Notes: generated by a model not told the origin, from the letters alone. Shown: positions 1 to 8,756, counted from the stretch's first letter. The stretch is DNA of 64,000 nt from Flavobacterium erciyesense (GCF_018069925.1 NZ_JAGPXB010000004.1:1-64000); one strand, 5' to 3'. Translations and numbers: made by a program.

Positions 1-264
1 TTGAAGCAAGTCATACATGTATTTAAAATACTCATTGTGACCACCTTGATAAGAGGTAATAGCAATAGCATTGGCATCTTCTTGAATGGCAGTATTCACA
101 ACCTCTTCTACGCTGCGGTCGTGACCTAAGTGAATCACTTCGACACCTGTAGATTGGATAATACGGCGCATGATATTGATTGCTGCATCATGGCCATCAA
201 AAAGAGCTGCTGCCGTTACAATTCTTACTTTATTGTTAGGGATATATGGTATTTGTTGTTCCAT
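1..264 (-). CDS. icmF: Fused isobutyryl-CoA/methylmalonyl-CoA mutase, N-terminal part (partial)
   Basis: This is the first 88 codons of a gene that runs off the left edge. The protein opens with a cobalamin-binding domain: after a short leader it reads [19 protein letters not shown], where DGHD is the B12-ligand loop (DxH). It continues [12 protein letters not shown] and [11 protein letters not shown], both typical of B12-dependent mutase small domains. In flavobacteria a B12 domain at the N-terminus is characteristic of IcmF, in which the B12 domain, a G-protein chaperone and the mutase domain are fused (about 1100 residues). The family rearranges branched acyl-CoA thioesters. The fusion itself lies outside the window, so the IcmF assignment rests on domain order. 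A separate B12-binding subunit is the alternative. Confidence 0.8.
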   Translation of the reverse strand, partial: MEQQIPYIPNNKVRIVTAAALFDGHDAAINIMRRIIQSTGVEVIHLGHDRSVEEVVNTAIQEDANAIAITSYQGGHNEYFKYMYDLLQ

Positions 265-367
265 TTTATGAATATGATAATTTAAGCCTGCAATTTACAA
301 TTTTATTTTAAAAAACTATTTGAAGTTGGATGATGTTATTCACAATCGAAGCAAAAAATAGCTATTC

Positions 368-431
368 TAGCCCCGATTGCAGCGGCATCCCTCGCTTTTT
401 TGGGAGCGAGGATACAGCGGAAAGCGGGAGA
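368..431 (+). repeat. Dispersed hairpin element, family A copy 1
   Basis: The element starts TAGCCCCGATTGCAGCGGC, continues into a stem (ATCCCTCGCT paired with AGCGAGGAT around TTTTGGG), and ends ACAGCGGAAAGCGGGAG. The same head and tail, with different stem sequences, occur at 14667-14736 and 36833-36912, and inverted at 11817-11943. It lies in the 280-bp gap between icmF and the DUF4197 gene, where no other feature is seen. Confidence 0.75.
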
Positions 432-544
432 AGCCGTGATTTGAAAACAAAAACGCCTGCTCCTAGTCAATAATTGGCTTTGTTTTTGCAATTGTTGTAT
501 TTTTACCAATGCCAGATGGCCAATTAATGTAACCGATTCTTTTT

Positions 545-1252
545 ATGAAAAAAATTATAGTTTTAGCAGTCGCACTTTCGTTATCGAGTTGTGCCGAAAT
601 GCAGCAAGTGATGAGTCAATTTCCGCAAACACAAGGTATAGGCGGCGTGGATATTGCGGGCGGATTAAAAGAAGCGTTGAACAACGGAATTTCGAAACAA
701 GTGAGTAAATTAACAGCAACTGATGGGTTTTATCGCAACGAAGCTGTGAAAATTTTACTTCCTTCTGAATTGAGAAAAGTAGATGCGGGCTTGCGCAAAA
801 TTGGATTAAGTTCCTTGGCTGACGAGGGTTTAAAAGTTTTGAATCGTGCTGCAGAAGATGCCGTGAAAGAAGCCACTCCAATTTTTGTAGATGCGGTGCG
901 CAATATGAGTTTTGCTGATGCGAAAAGTATTTTATTGGGTAACCAAAGCGCAGCAACCACTTATTTACAAAACAGCACGAGTACGGCTTTGTATGGAAAA
1001 TTCAATCCGGTTATAAAAAATTCATTTACTAAAGTGGGCGCTGATAAAGTTTGGGCTAATATTATCACCAAATACAACAGCATCCCGCTTGTGAACAAAG
1101 TGAATCCTGATTTGACAGACTATGTGACTAATCAAGCTTTGAATGGCGTATTTAAAATGGTAGCCGTTGAGGAGCAAAATATTAGAACCAACTTGAGCGC
1201 ACGAACTTCTGTTTTGTTGCAACGTGTATTTGCCATGCAAGACAAAAAATAA
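545..1252 (+). CDS. DUF4197 domain lipoprotein
   Basis: A 235-residue exported protein of the DUF4197 family, whose function is unknown. Residues 1-16 form a lipoprotein signal with lipobox LSSC (Cys16), so the mature protein should be anchored to the periplasmic face of a membrane. The body is helical and contains the family segments DAGLRKIGLSSLADEGLKV and FADAKSILLGNQSAATTYL, and a C-terminal stretch around NKVNPDLTDYVTNQALNGV. The length matches the family. The ATG at 545 is chosen because it directly precedes the Lys-rich signal start. It appears to be a single-gene unit between icmF (opposite strand) and purU. Confidence 0.85.
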   Translation: MKKIIVLAVALSLSSCAEMQQVMSQFPQTQGIGGVDIAGGLKEALNNGISKQVSKLTATDGFYRNEAVKILLPSELRKVDAGLRKIGLSSLADEGLKVLNRAAEDAVKEATPIFVDAVRNMSFADAKSILLGNQSAATTYLQNSTSTALYGKFNPVIKNSFTKVGADKVWANIITKYNSIPLVNKVNPDLTDYVTNQALNGVFKMVAVEEQNIRTNLSARTSVLLQRVFAMQDKK

Positions 1253-1361
1253 ATTTTGAACTTTTTTAAAACATATTTGGTTGCCTCAGCGATTTTTTAA
1301 TCGAATTGATTGGGTTATTTTTGAGACACATTACTGAAATACAGCTATAACAATAATTGAA

Positions 1362-2216
1362 ATGCAAAAAATTACCTTACTCATACATTGCAAAGACCAA
1401 AAAGGCATCATTGCCGCTGTAACTAATTATATTGCCTGTATTGACGGCAATATTGTGTACTTAGACCAACATGTAGACGAGGACGAAGATGTTTTTTTTA
1501 TGCGCATTGAATGCGAGTTTAAAAATCCGAAAAATGATTTGAAGGCGCTAGAAGCAGATTTTGAGCAACAATTGGCAGCGCCTTTCGAAATGACTTGGCA
1601 ATTGTTTACGCAAGAGCAAAAACCAAAGATGGCAATTTTTGTCTCCAAATACGATCATTGTTTGTATGATGTTTTGGGGCGTTACCGAGCTAATGAGTTG
1701 CCGCTTGAAATTAGTGTGATCATCAGCAATCATAGGGATTTAGAACCTGTTGCCCAACAATTTGGAATTCCTTTTTATCATGTTCCTTTTACAAAAGAAA
1801 TAAAAGTAAAAGGCGAAGAGCAACAGCTAGAAATACTCCATAAATATGAGATTGATTTCATTGTTTTGGCGCGCTACATGCAAATAATAACCCCAAACTT
1901 GATTGCGCGTTACAAAAACAGAATTATCAATATTCACCATTCGTTTTTGCCTGCTTTTCCTGGTGCCAAGCCGTATCATTCTGCTTTTAAACGCGGTGTA
2001 AAAATTATTGGAGCCACCAGTCATTATGTGACCGAGGAGCTAGACGAAGGACCAATTATCGAGCAAGATATTGCACGCGTTTCGCATAGCCATTCTATTG
2101 AAGATTTTATAACTAAAGGTCGTGATGTAGAGCGAATGGTATTGGCAAGAGCGATCAAACTTCATGCGGAGCACAAGACGATGGTGTACAATAATAAAAC
2201 GGTTGTTTTTCTATAA
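1362..2216 (+). CDS. purU: Formyltetrahydrofolate deformylase
   Basis: A 284-residue enzyme that hydrolyses 10-formyltetrahydrofolate to formate and tetrahydrofolate, balancing one-carbon pools and supplying formate to purine synthesis. An N-terminal ACT domain (about residues 3-75, starting ITLLIHCKDQKGIIAAVT) precedes the formyltransferase-fold hydrolase domain (about 90-280). The catalytic region is visible as VLARYMQIITPNLI, NIHHSFLPAFPGAKPYHSA and the segment TEELDEGPIIEQD, with the Asn/His/Asp set of the family. Length is normal. There is a 109-bp gap from the preceding gene and no operon partner. A strong stem-loop lies about 190 nt downstream. Confidence 0.95.
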   Translation: MQKITLLIHCKDQKGIIAAVTNYIACIDGNIVYLDQHVDEDEDVFFMRIECEFKNPKNDLKALEADFEQQLAAPFEMTWQLFTQEQKPKMAIFVSKYDHCLYDVLGRYRANELPLEISVIISNHRDLEPVAQQFGIPFYHVPFTKEIKVKGEEQQLEILHKYEIDFIVLARYMQIITPNLIARYKNRIINIHHSFLPAFPGAKPYHSAFKRGVKIIGATSHYVTEELDEGPIIEQDIARVSHSHSIEDFITKGRDVERMVLARAIKLHAEHKTMVYNNKTVVFL

Positions 2217-2409
2217 TTAAAAAAAATAAAGCCTTCATTGTCAGTTTTTTAATCTTTAAAAAATCTTAAGAACCTAGCGACTTAAAATCTTAACGAATGG
2301 TTCGCAAAGTAATAACAAAATCTTAACAGCGATATCTGTGCTTGTTACCGACCTTTGTAGTGTAATAAACTGGTTATTTATTATTTTGGTTTTGGTTAGT
2401 TAAAGATTT

Positions 2410-2441
2410 GCTCGCACAACTTGTGCGGGCATTTTTTTTTT
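2410..2441 (+). terminator. Rho-independent terminator downstream of purU region
   Basis: GCTCGCACAA pairs with TTGTGCGGGC (one G-T pair) and is followed by a run of T. It points rightwards. It is about 190 nt beyond the purU stop and only about 50 nt after a GACCTTTG promoter-like box, so it may end a separate short transcript. It abuts the stop of the alpha/beta hydrolase on the other strand. Confidence 0.75.
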
Positions 2442-3253
2442 TAGTGGGCTGTTTTAAGGAAAGAAAGCACCACATCATTAAAAATATTCGGTTGCTCCAC
2501 GTTTACTACGTGTCCTGAATTTTGAACGACAAAAAGCTTTGACGACTTGTAATGACTTTCGACCACCTTACGAACTGACGGTAAAAACATATAATCCTCC
2601 TCACCCATTACGTAAAGCGTAGGGATATTCAATTCTACTTGTCGGAACCATTTAAGTACCGGATTTATCTCGGCCGTTAACTTAAACCATTTGATAAATT
2701 CTTTTTGATACAATTTTTTTGCTTCATTTATAAAAAGTAGTCGCGATTGTTTGTGACTTTTCTTAGGCATGATTACAAAAGCAAAAAATTGATACAAAAC
2801 CAAATATGGCAACACGTATTTGAACATATTACCTAATCGCATCAAAACTTGCGAGCGGAAATTCATTTTTAAAATAGCGCCTCCCAAAATCATGCTTTGC
2901 ACGCGCTCCGGATACATTTCAGCTAATTGTCTAATTAAAATAGTACCTAGTGATATACCAACAAAATGTGATTTCTTAATTTGTAAATGATCTAAAACTT
3001 CAAGAATGTCATTTGCCAGAGCAGAAAAAGTATACTTTTGTTTGAAAGCCGTTTTTAACGTTGTTTTTGATTCGCCGTGTCCGCGAAGATCTAAGAGTAA
3101 AACATTGTACTGTTTTTTAAAATCTCTAATTTGTTTGAACCAAATAGACGAACTCCCTCCTGCACCATGGACAAAAGTAACCCATTGGTCAGTTGAAGCA
3201 TTGTTATATATGGTGTAACTAATCACGTGTTTTTTTTGGTAAAAATAGCACAT
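2441..3253 (-). CDS. Alpha/beta hydrolase
   Basis: A 270-residue cytosolic alpha/beta-hydrolase-fold protein. The oxyanion loop HGAGGSSSIW is at about residues 29-38, and the nucleophile elbow GISLG places Ser101. The acid is probably the Asp in GEEDYMF, and the catalytic His is in NSGHVVNVEQP near the C-terminus, so the triad is complete. A DLRGHGES motif after strand 4 is typical of the family. The substrate cannot be read from the sequence; esterases, lactonases and haloperoxidase-like enzymes all share this plan. It is divergent from the small gene at 3334, with about 80 bp between the starts, and has no signal peptide. Confidence 0.85.
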   Translation of the reverse strand: MCYFYQKKHVISYTIYNNASTDQWVTFVHGAGGSSSIWFKQIRDFKKQYNVLLLDLRGHGESKTTLKTAFKQKYTFSALANDILEVLDHLQIKKSHFVGISLGTILIRQLAEMYPERVQSMILGGAILKMNFRSQVLMRLGNMFKYVLPYLVLYQFFAFVIMPKKSHKQSRLLFINEAKKLYQKEFIKWFKLTAEINPVLKWFRQVELNIPTLYVMGEEDYMFLPSVRKVVESHYKSSKLFVVQNSGHVVNVEQPNIFNDVVLSFLKTAH

Positions 3254-3283
3254 TAAATCGAAATCTCAATCTTAACAAAAAAT

Positions 3284-3317
3284 ATTGCGAATTTTATAAA
3301 AGTAAGCCTTAAATTTG
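3284..3317 (+). promoter_or_regulatory. Bacteroidota-type promoter for the 49-residue ORF
   Basis: TTG at 3284-3286 is followed after 23 nt by TAAATTTG (3310-3317), matching the TTG-N(17-23)-TAnnTTTG consensus of the Bacteroidota primary sigma factor. It lies 16 nt upstream of the ATG at 3334. Confidence 0.65.
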
Positions 3318-3333
3318 CAAAAAAATTGCACCC

Positions 3334-3483
3334 ATGAAAGGATTATTGAAAGAGAAGCGTGAAATAGAAAAACTCATTGAAGAATACCAGTTCTTAGCTA
3401 CCGTAAATTTTGACCTCTCCAAAATTGAATTGGAATCAAGTATATACCAAGAAGAATGCGTTCTAGAAGAATGTGAGCTATAG
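3334..3483 (+). CDS. Small protein of 49 residues, unknown function
   Basis: The translation begins MKGLLKEKREIEKLIEEYQF and ends ECVLEECEL. It is highly charged and predicted helical at the N-terminus, with two Cys near the C-terminus and no signal or membrane segment. A good TTG-N23-TAAATTTG promoter sits just upstream, and the stop overlaps the stop of the convergent BtuF-like gene by 6 bp. Tight packing plus a dedicated promoter favour a real gene. I do not recognise a characterised family. Confidence 0.6.
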   Translation: MKGLLKEKREIEKLIEEYQFLATVNFDLSKIELESSIYQEECVLEECEL

Positions 3484-4272
3484 TTTTTGGTGTAACTTCA
3501 TAAAATAATCAAACGCTTTCAGCAACCTGCTGCCGTACCAAGAAAACATTTCGCCATCTACGAATATCGTTTTGGCGTGGTGCGTATGTACACCAATTTC
3601 AAAAGCATGTTGCTCTGTAAAAGGAAAAGGTTCCGATGATAAAAACACAATGGCAGGATCGCCTTCTGCACGAATTTTACTGATTTCTACTTCGGGGTAA
3701 CGACCTCTGCCTTCATAAATATTTTCAAAATGATTTAACTTTAATAATTCGTTGATAAAGTTAGATCCACCGGCCACCATATAAGGATCTTTCCAGATGA
3801 AGTACGCTACTTTTTTGATTGGTTTGTCTGCAATGAAATTTTTAAAGTTTGCCAAAGCAAATTTTAACTTATCGTTCCATTTTTGAGCTTCGGTACGGGC
3901 ATTGAAAAGTTGCCCGAAATCAATAATCATTTGTAAATTGTCCTCGATAGTGCAAATATCTGTGACCCAAACGGTGGCAATTTTCCGCAATTCAGCAACC
4001 ATCTCCTCGGTATTTTCCTCTTTGTTACAAATGATAATATCTGGTTGTAAAAGTTTAATTTTTTCGAAATGTACTTTTTTCGTACCACCAACAATTTTTT
4101 TGGTTGATTTAAAATGATACGGATGCACACAAAATTTGGTTATCCCCACAATTTTTTCCTCTAAACCCAACTCATACAATAATTCTGTTTGCGAAGGCAC
4201 AAGTGAAATAATGCGCTGCGGAGCGGATTCAAAGGAATGGGAAATACCGAGTTGGTCTGTGTATGTTTTCAT
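3478..4272 (-). CDS. BtuF-like helical-backbone metal/cobalamin receptor
   Basis: A 264-residue protein of the periplasmic-binding-protein class III fold, as in BtuF and siderophore-binding proteins. Family motifs are QRIISLVPSQTELLYELGL, GGTKKVHFEKIKLLQPDII and the C-terminal lobe AYFIWKDPYMVAGGSNFIN. The two lobes are separated by a long helix around residues 125-150. Oddly, it has no signal peptide: translation begins directly at MKTYTDQLGISHSF and the upstream in-frame sequence offers no hydrophobic leader. It may therefore act in the cytoplasm as a corrinoid-binding protein instead of as an ABC-transporter partner. No transporter genes are adjacent. A 43-bp gap separates it from pyrF upstream on the same strand. 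Confidence 0.75.
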   Translation of the reverse strand: MKTYTDQLGISHSFESAPQRIISLVPSQTELLYELGLEEKIVGITKFCVHPYHFKSTKKIVGGTKKVHFEKIKLLQPDIIICNKEENTEEMVAELRKIATVWVTDICTIEDNLQMIIDFGQLFNARTEAQKWNDKLKFALANFKNFIADKPIKKVAYFIWKDPYMVAGGSNFINELLKLNHFENIYEGRGRYPEVEISKIRAEGDPAIVFLSSEPFPFTEQHAFEIGVHTHHAKTIFVDGEMFSWYGSRLLKAFDYFMKLHQKL

Positions 4273-4315
4273 TAAAAGTCGGGATAGTAAAAAAATTTAA
4301 AAGTTCAAGTACTGC

Positions 4316-5158
4316 CTAGTTCGAAAATTTAGCATCTAAAATCACTTGCATTTCTTGCTGCATTTTAAGCGCTTCTGCACGAGCTTTTACAGCAAAATCA
4401 AAATCATTGGATGCATAGATAATTGCACGTGACGAATTTATCAATAAACCCACTTGATCATTCATACCATGCGCGCACACCTCAGCCAAATTACCTCCTT
4501 GCGCACCTACTCCTGGAACCAATAAAAAACTGTCAGGTACAATTTTTCGAATTTCTGAAAAATAAGTCGCCTTTGTAGCACCCACCACATACATTAAATT
4601 TTTGCTGTTGGTCCAGTTTTTAGATGTTTCTAAAACTTGTTGGTACAATTCAGCTTCAAGAAGTTTTTCAGATTTAGATTGCAAGGTTTGAAAATCAAAT
4701 GCACCCGTGTTTGAAGTTAAAGCCAAAAGTATCGTATGCTTGTTTTCAAAAGCCAAAAAAGGCTCGACAGAATCTTTACCCATATAAGGCGCCACGGTAA
4801 CACTATCAAAATTTAAATCTTCAAAAAATGCCTTGGCATACATAGAAGAAGTATTCCCAATATCACCACGTTTAGCATCGGCAATGGTAAACAAATCTGG
4901 ATAATTCTCGTTGATGTAATTGATTGTTTTTTGGAGTGAAATCCAACCCTTGATTCCGTAAGCTTCGTAAAAAGCAGTATTTGGTTTATAGGATACTGCC
5001 AAATCGTGGGTGGCATCAATAATTGCTTTGTTAAACTCAAAAATTGGATCTTCAAGAACTAATAAATGTTGCGGAATTTTAGTCAAATCGACATCTAAAC
5101 CAACGCAAAGAAATGATTTTTTGAGTTGAATTTGTTCAAATAATTGTTGTGTAGTCAT
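4316..5158 (-). CDS. pyrF: Orotidine 5'-phosphate decarboxylase (subfamily 2)
   Basis: A 280-residue enzyme that decarboxylates OMP to UMP, the last step of de novo pyrimidine synthesis. The active-site signature [19 protein letters not shown] and the upstream CVGLDVDL are present. The length and the [11 protein letters not shown] phosphate loop fit the longer OMPDC subfamily 2. I place the start at MTTQQLFEQ (5158) because the 11 residues of the longer frame overlap a TAGTTTTG -7 box (5177-5184, minus strand), so they are probably untranslated. It may be cotranscribed with the BtuF-like gene that follows. Confidence 0.95.
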   Translation of the reverse strand: MTTQQLFEQIQLKKSFLCVGLDVDLTKIPQHLLVLEDPIFEFNKAIIDATHDLAVSYKPNTAFYEAYGIKGWISLQKTINYINENYPDLFTIADAKRGDIGNTSSMYAKAFFEDLNFDSVTVAPYMGKDSVEPFLAFENKHTILLALTSNTGAFDFQTLQSKSEKLLEAELYQQVLETSKNWTNSKNLMYVVGATKATYFSEIRKIVPDSFLLVPGVGAQGGNLAEVCAHGMNDQVGLLINSSRAIIYASNDFDFAVKARAEALKMQQEMQVILDAKFSN

Positions 5159-5191
5159 GTTGTTGTAGTTGTGCTGCAAAACTACAAACAA

Positions 5192-5520
5192 AGGAGCAAA
5201 ATTTGCTATTGTACTTTAATAAAAAAACAAAGCAAGTGAAAAAACATTTACAACAAGAGACAAATAGTCTCCAGAGTTGAAAGCAAATTACCTAAAAGTG
5301 AAATATTAAAATTAGTAATAAACCTACTAAAAATATCATAAAATTAACTTTTGTTCAATCTTTAGTAAAATAGATAAATCAATTATACTACCCAAGAAAA
5401 CACATGCAATCATCTCATAATCAAAAACAAAATACATCATTACAACAAAATTATTTTTAACTATCAAGCCTCTAACATGACGTATACACTAAGATCTTTT
5501 TTTTGTGACGAACAACATTA
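5192..5520. other. AT-rich intergenic gap, nothing recognised
   Basis: The gap between the divergent pyrF and AraC-type genes is very AT-rich. Apart from the promoters at its edges I see no ORF with coding character, stem-loop or repeat. Confidence 0.5.
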
Positions 5521-5549
5521 TTGTTAAAAGAACAGTTTTTATATCTTTA
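5521..5549 (+). promoter_or_regulatory. Promoter of the AraC/receiver/kinase unit
   Basis: TTG at 5521-5523 is followed after 18 nt by TATCTTTA (5542-5549), a close match to TAnnTTTG. It lies 21 nt before the ATG at 5571. Confidence 0.6.
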
Positions 5550-5570
5550 CTACATTAAACAACAATTTTT

Positions 5571-6134
5571 ATGAAAGTATATTTAAAATTTGATTATGTA
5601 CAATTGACAAAAAAAATTGTTCAAGATAGACTAAGCGAGTTGGGATATAAATTCAATATTGTCGGATTTGGCGAATTTAATTTTTTAGAAAAAGTACCTA
5701 CCTCTAAAATGGACGAGCTCACTAGTGTTTTTAAAGAGTACGGTATTGACATTGTAGAAAATCAGAAAAGTGTTTTAGTTCAAAAAATAAAAGATGCTAT
5801 CATTGAGATGGTGCATAGCGAAAAACCATTGCAAGTAAAAAGTTCGGTTTACATTGCTGATAAGTTAAATTTGAGCTACGCCTATTTATCAAATGTTTTT
5901 TCGGAGGTTACGTACACCTCAATCGAAAACTTCATCATCATCCAAAAAATTGAATTGGCCAAACAACTGATGATTAATACTCCAATGAATTTGACTGAAA
6001 TTTCAATTCAATTGAATTATTCTAGTGTGGCGCACCTAAGTACGCAATTCAAACACACAACGGGCATGACACCCTCAGCCTTTCAAAAAATCATTCAAAA
6101 ACGTAGAGCTTTAAGTACTAAAAACTCAATTTAA
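5571..6134 (+). CDS. AraC-family regulator with a cysteine-less HMA-like N-terminal domain
   Basis: A 187-residue transcription factor. Residues about 95-182 are an AraC-type double helix-turn-helix: SYAYLSNVFSEV is the first recognition segment, and LTEISIQLNYSSVAHLSTQF followed by KHTTGMTPSAF is the second. Residues 1-70 (MKVYLKFD at the start, GYKFNIVGFGEFNF in the middle) resemble the small ferredoxin-like heavy-metal-associated domain found at the start of short Bacteroidota AraC regulators. There it normally carries a CxxC-type site after the first strand. Here that position reads YVQLTKK with no cysteine, so metal sensing is unlikely. The gene is followed after 11 bp by a receiver and then a histidine kinase, implying that signalling replaced metal input. 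Confidence 0.8.
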   Translation: MKVYLKFDYVQLTKKIVQDRLSELGYKFNIVGFGEFNFLEKVPTSKMDELTSVFKEYGIDIVENQKSVLVQKIKDAIIEMVHSEKPLQVKSSVYIADKLNLSYAYLSNVFSEVTYTSIENFIIIQKIELAKQLMINTPMNLTEISIQLNYSSVAHLSTQFKHTTGMTPSAFQKIIQKRRALSTKNSI

Positions 6135-6145
6135 ACTAAACAACG

Positions 6146-6592
6146 ATGAATACTGACTTTATAAATATATGCCTTGCTGATGATGACGAAGACGACAGAT
6201 TGTTTTTTACTGACGCCTTCGAAGAACTCAAAATGAAAACCAATGTAATGACATTTAACGACGGTGTAGAGTTGATGGATTATTTGAATGACGGCGATTC
6301 TATCCTGCCAAATGTTTTATTTTTAGATTTGAATATGCCTAAAAAAAATGGCGTAGAATGTTTACTTGAAATTAAGCAGAACGAAAAATTAAATGACATT
6401 GCGATTGCCATTTACTCTACCTCATCATCTGAAGAGCATATTGAAGAGACTTTTGTTAATGGAGCCAATATCTATATCAAAAAACCAAGTGACTTTGAAG
6501 ATCTTAAAAAAATCCTATCGGAAGTTGTTACCATAAATTGGCAATACCACACTTCAGGATTAAACAAGGACAATTTTTTAATGCGTCTATAA
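6146..6592 (+). CDS. Single-domain response regulator
   Basis: A 148-residue stand-alone receiver. The acidic pocket ADDDEDD (residues 11-17) coordinates Mg2+, LFLDLNMP supplies the phospho-acceptor Asp61, YSTSSS supplies the conserved Ser/Thr, and YIKKPSDF holds the conserved Lys. There is no output domain, as in the Rcp1-type receivers that partner phytochrome-like kinases. It sits between an AraC regulator (11-bp gap) and a histidine kinase (1-bp gap), so the three genes are surely cotranscribed. A role as phosphorelay intermediate, or as a partner that binds other proteins, is inferred. Confidence 0.92.
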   Translation: MNTDFINICLADDDEDDRLFFTDAFEELKMKTNVMTFNDGVELMDYLNDGDSILPNVLFLDLNMPKKNGVECLLEIKQNEKLNDIAIAIYSTSSSEEHIEETFVNGANIYIKKPSDFEDLKKILSEVVTINWQYHTSGLNKDNFLMRL

Positions 6593-6593
6593 A

Positions 6594-8381
6594 ATGAAAT
6601 ACATTCAAATTCATAAATCACCCCTGTTTTTAAAAATAATCTTTATTGTTTCAGTAGCAGTAATCTTTTTTATAGGTGGTATTACTTTTAAGCATATTAC
6701 TGTTTTAAAAAAATCATCCCACTTTGTAACCAATAGCCATGCGGTGAATACTGAATTAGAACGTTTAATATCCTACCTAAAAGATGCAGAAACTGGGCAA
6801 CGTGGTTACTTGCTCACCAAAGACACTGCGTTTTTAAGACCGTACAATAATTCTAAAGACCTGATTAGGGATTCTTTCAATGAACTATCAAAGCTTACCC
6901 AAAACAGTCGAACGCAACAGGCCAATTTAAAAAAACTTCTTTTTTACATAAATAAAAAACAAAATTACCTTTCGAAAAACATTTATATAACCCAGCAAAA
7001 AAACTATAAAGAAGCAGATTTAAGCTATAACTTAACTATCGGTAGACAAGCCATGGACTCTATTCGTAAAAAAATAGACGAAATGATTATTACTCAGAAA
7101 ATCCTTTTAACTAACAGGCAACAAGATTATGACTCTACTATGAGTTATACGCCATTGTTAATCTATTTAACATTAATTGTTACTTTAATTTTGATTACCA
7201 TCGCTTTTATCAAAATGAATCGTGACCTTGTGCTACTTAGAAACACCATCAATACCCTAACCGTTGCTAATGAGGCGAGTAATTTGGCCGAAATTGTGGG
7301 CGGATTTGGTAGCTGGCAATATAACATAGATAGCGGCCAATTTACTTTTTCGGATAATGAATACCGCCTTTTAGGTTGTGCACCACAGTCTTTCGAAGCG
7401 AGTTCTGAAGAATTTTACAAATTCGTTCACCCAGAAGATTTACAATATGTAATTGAAAGTTCTAAAAGCGTGCAGGAAAAAACCAATTTAAATCCATTTA
7501 CTTATCGGGTAATTCGTAAGGATGGAGAAATTCGATATTTTAGAGCCTCGGGCCGTGTAGTTACCGTTGCCTCAGGAGAACGCACACACATTGGCACTAC
7601 TAGTGATGTAACGGAACAGGTATACGCACAAAATTATATTGAGGAGCGAAACAGAGAACTTGAAAACAACAATAAAGAATTAACAGCATTTAACTATATA
7701 GCAAGCCACGATTTACAAGAGCCTTTACGCAAAATAGAAACCTTCTTATCTCGATTAATAAGTAAGGACTATGAAAACATGTCTAAGTCTGGGCAACAAT
7801 ATATTAATAGCATTCAAGCATCGGCGAAAAGAATGCGCATGCTCATTGAAGATTTATTACAGTTCTCGCGAACTAATAAAGCGGAGAAGGTTTTTGAACC
7901 AGCTGATTTAAATGAAATTTTAGATCATGTAAAACAAGAACTTGTTCAAGTGATTGATGATAAAAAAGGGACTATTGAAAGCCAGAACTTACCTATTTTG
8001 AATGTCATTCCGTTTCAAATTCAGCAATTATTCACCAACTTGATCAATAATTCCTTGAAATATAGTAAAACGGATGTACCGCCCATTATCACTATCAAAT
8101 CTAAGTTAGTTAGTGCCTTAGACGAAGAATTGTTACCTCACAACACACTCGCTCATTACCATAAAATCATATTTACTGATAATGGTATCGGATTTGAACA
8201 AGAGTATGCTAAAAAAATATTCATTCTTTTTAACCGATTACACAACAAAAACGAATACGACGGTACTGGAATTGGTTTAGCTATTTGTAAAAAAATTGCC
8301 GACAACCACAAAGGCTATCTTTTTGCCAATGGCGAGTTGGGTGTGGGAGCCACTTTTACCCTATTTTTACCCGCAGTGTAA
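6594..8381 (+). CDS. CHASE3/PAS hybrid-sensor histidine kinase
   Basis: A 595-residue membrane kinase. TM1 (about residues 13-33) and TM2 (about 188-206) flank an extracytoplasmic CHASE3 domain carrying the signature LKDAETGQRGYLLTKD. A PAS fold of the PAS_3 type follows (about 230-345, with FRASGRVV and HIGTTSDVTEQ). The dimerisation/phosphoacceptor domain has ASHDLQEPLRKIETF with His372. The ATPase domain shows the N box NNSLKYS, the G1 box DNGIGF and the G2 box DGTGIGLAICKKI. The transmitter is closely related to that of the kinase at 15061. It starts 1 nt after the receiver gene and should phosphorylate it. Confidence 0.93.
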   Translation: MKYIQIHKSPLFLKIIFIVSVAVIFFIGGITFKHITVLKKSSHFVTNSHAVNTELERLISYLKDAETGQRGYLLTKDTAFLRPYNNSKDLIRDSFNELSKLTQNSRTQQANLKKLLFYINKKQNYLSKNIYITQQKNYKEADLSYNLTIGRQAMDSIRKKIDEMIITQKILLTNRQQDYDSTMSYTPLLIYLTLIVTLILITIAFIKMNRDLVLLRNTINTLTVANEASNLAEIVGGFGSWQYNIDSGQFTFSDNEYRLLGCAPQSFEASSEEFYKFVHPEDLQYVIESSKSVQEKTNLNPFTYRVIRKDGEIRYFRASGRVVTVASGERTHIGTTSDVTEQVYAQNYIEERNRELENNNKELTAFNYIASHDLQEPLRKIETFLSRLISKDYENMSKSGQQYINSIQASAKRMRMLIEDLLQFSRTNKAEKVFEPADLNEILDHVKQELVQVIDDKKGTIESQNLPILNVIPFQIQQLFTNLINNSLKYSKTDVPPIITIKSKLVSALDEELLPHNTLAHYHKIIFTDNGIGFEQEYAKKIFILFNRLHNKNEYDGTGIGLAICKKIADNHKGYLFANGELGVGATFTLFLPAV

Positions 8382-8407
8382 ATCAAAATTTAAAATATAC
8401 AATCATA

Positions 8408-8447
8408 ACAGCAGTTCGACTTTTAAAGTCTAGCTGCTGTTTTTTTT
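8408..8447 (+). terminator. Terminator of the AraC/receiver/kinase unit
   Basis: ACAGCAG pairs with CTGCTGT, with an inner GACTTT/AAAGTC stem, followed by a run of eight T. It starts 27 nt after the kinase stop. Confidence 0.85.
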
Positions 8448-8756
8448 GTGGCCTTACTTGACATTTTCAAAAATCACTACTGCTACAAATAGTGATATTA
8501 TGCAACACCTTTCATAAAAAAAAATAAATTGGTATAAAAAGAAAAAAACCACAACAAAAGCTTAATAATCATTTGCTTATAAATGCATTACCCACCACAA
8601 AAAACTACCAGACCAGTGTGTAACCAGATCATTTAAATCAATTTAACTAAGAACATCTGTAAATTCTATAACAAATCAATAAATTGATGTAACACGCAAT
8701 TTGTGAAGTGATCGCATCTTTGTAAAAACAAAACAACACATTAAACTACAAACGAT
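8448..8756. other. Intergenic gap upstream of the beta-barrel gene
   Basis: About 310 bp of AT-rich sequence. A CATCTTTG box at 8715-8722 resembles the -7 element for the gene at 8757, but no TTG lies at the right distance. Nothing else is recognised. Confidence 0.4.
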
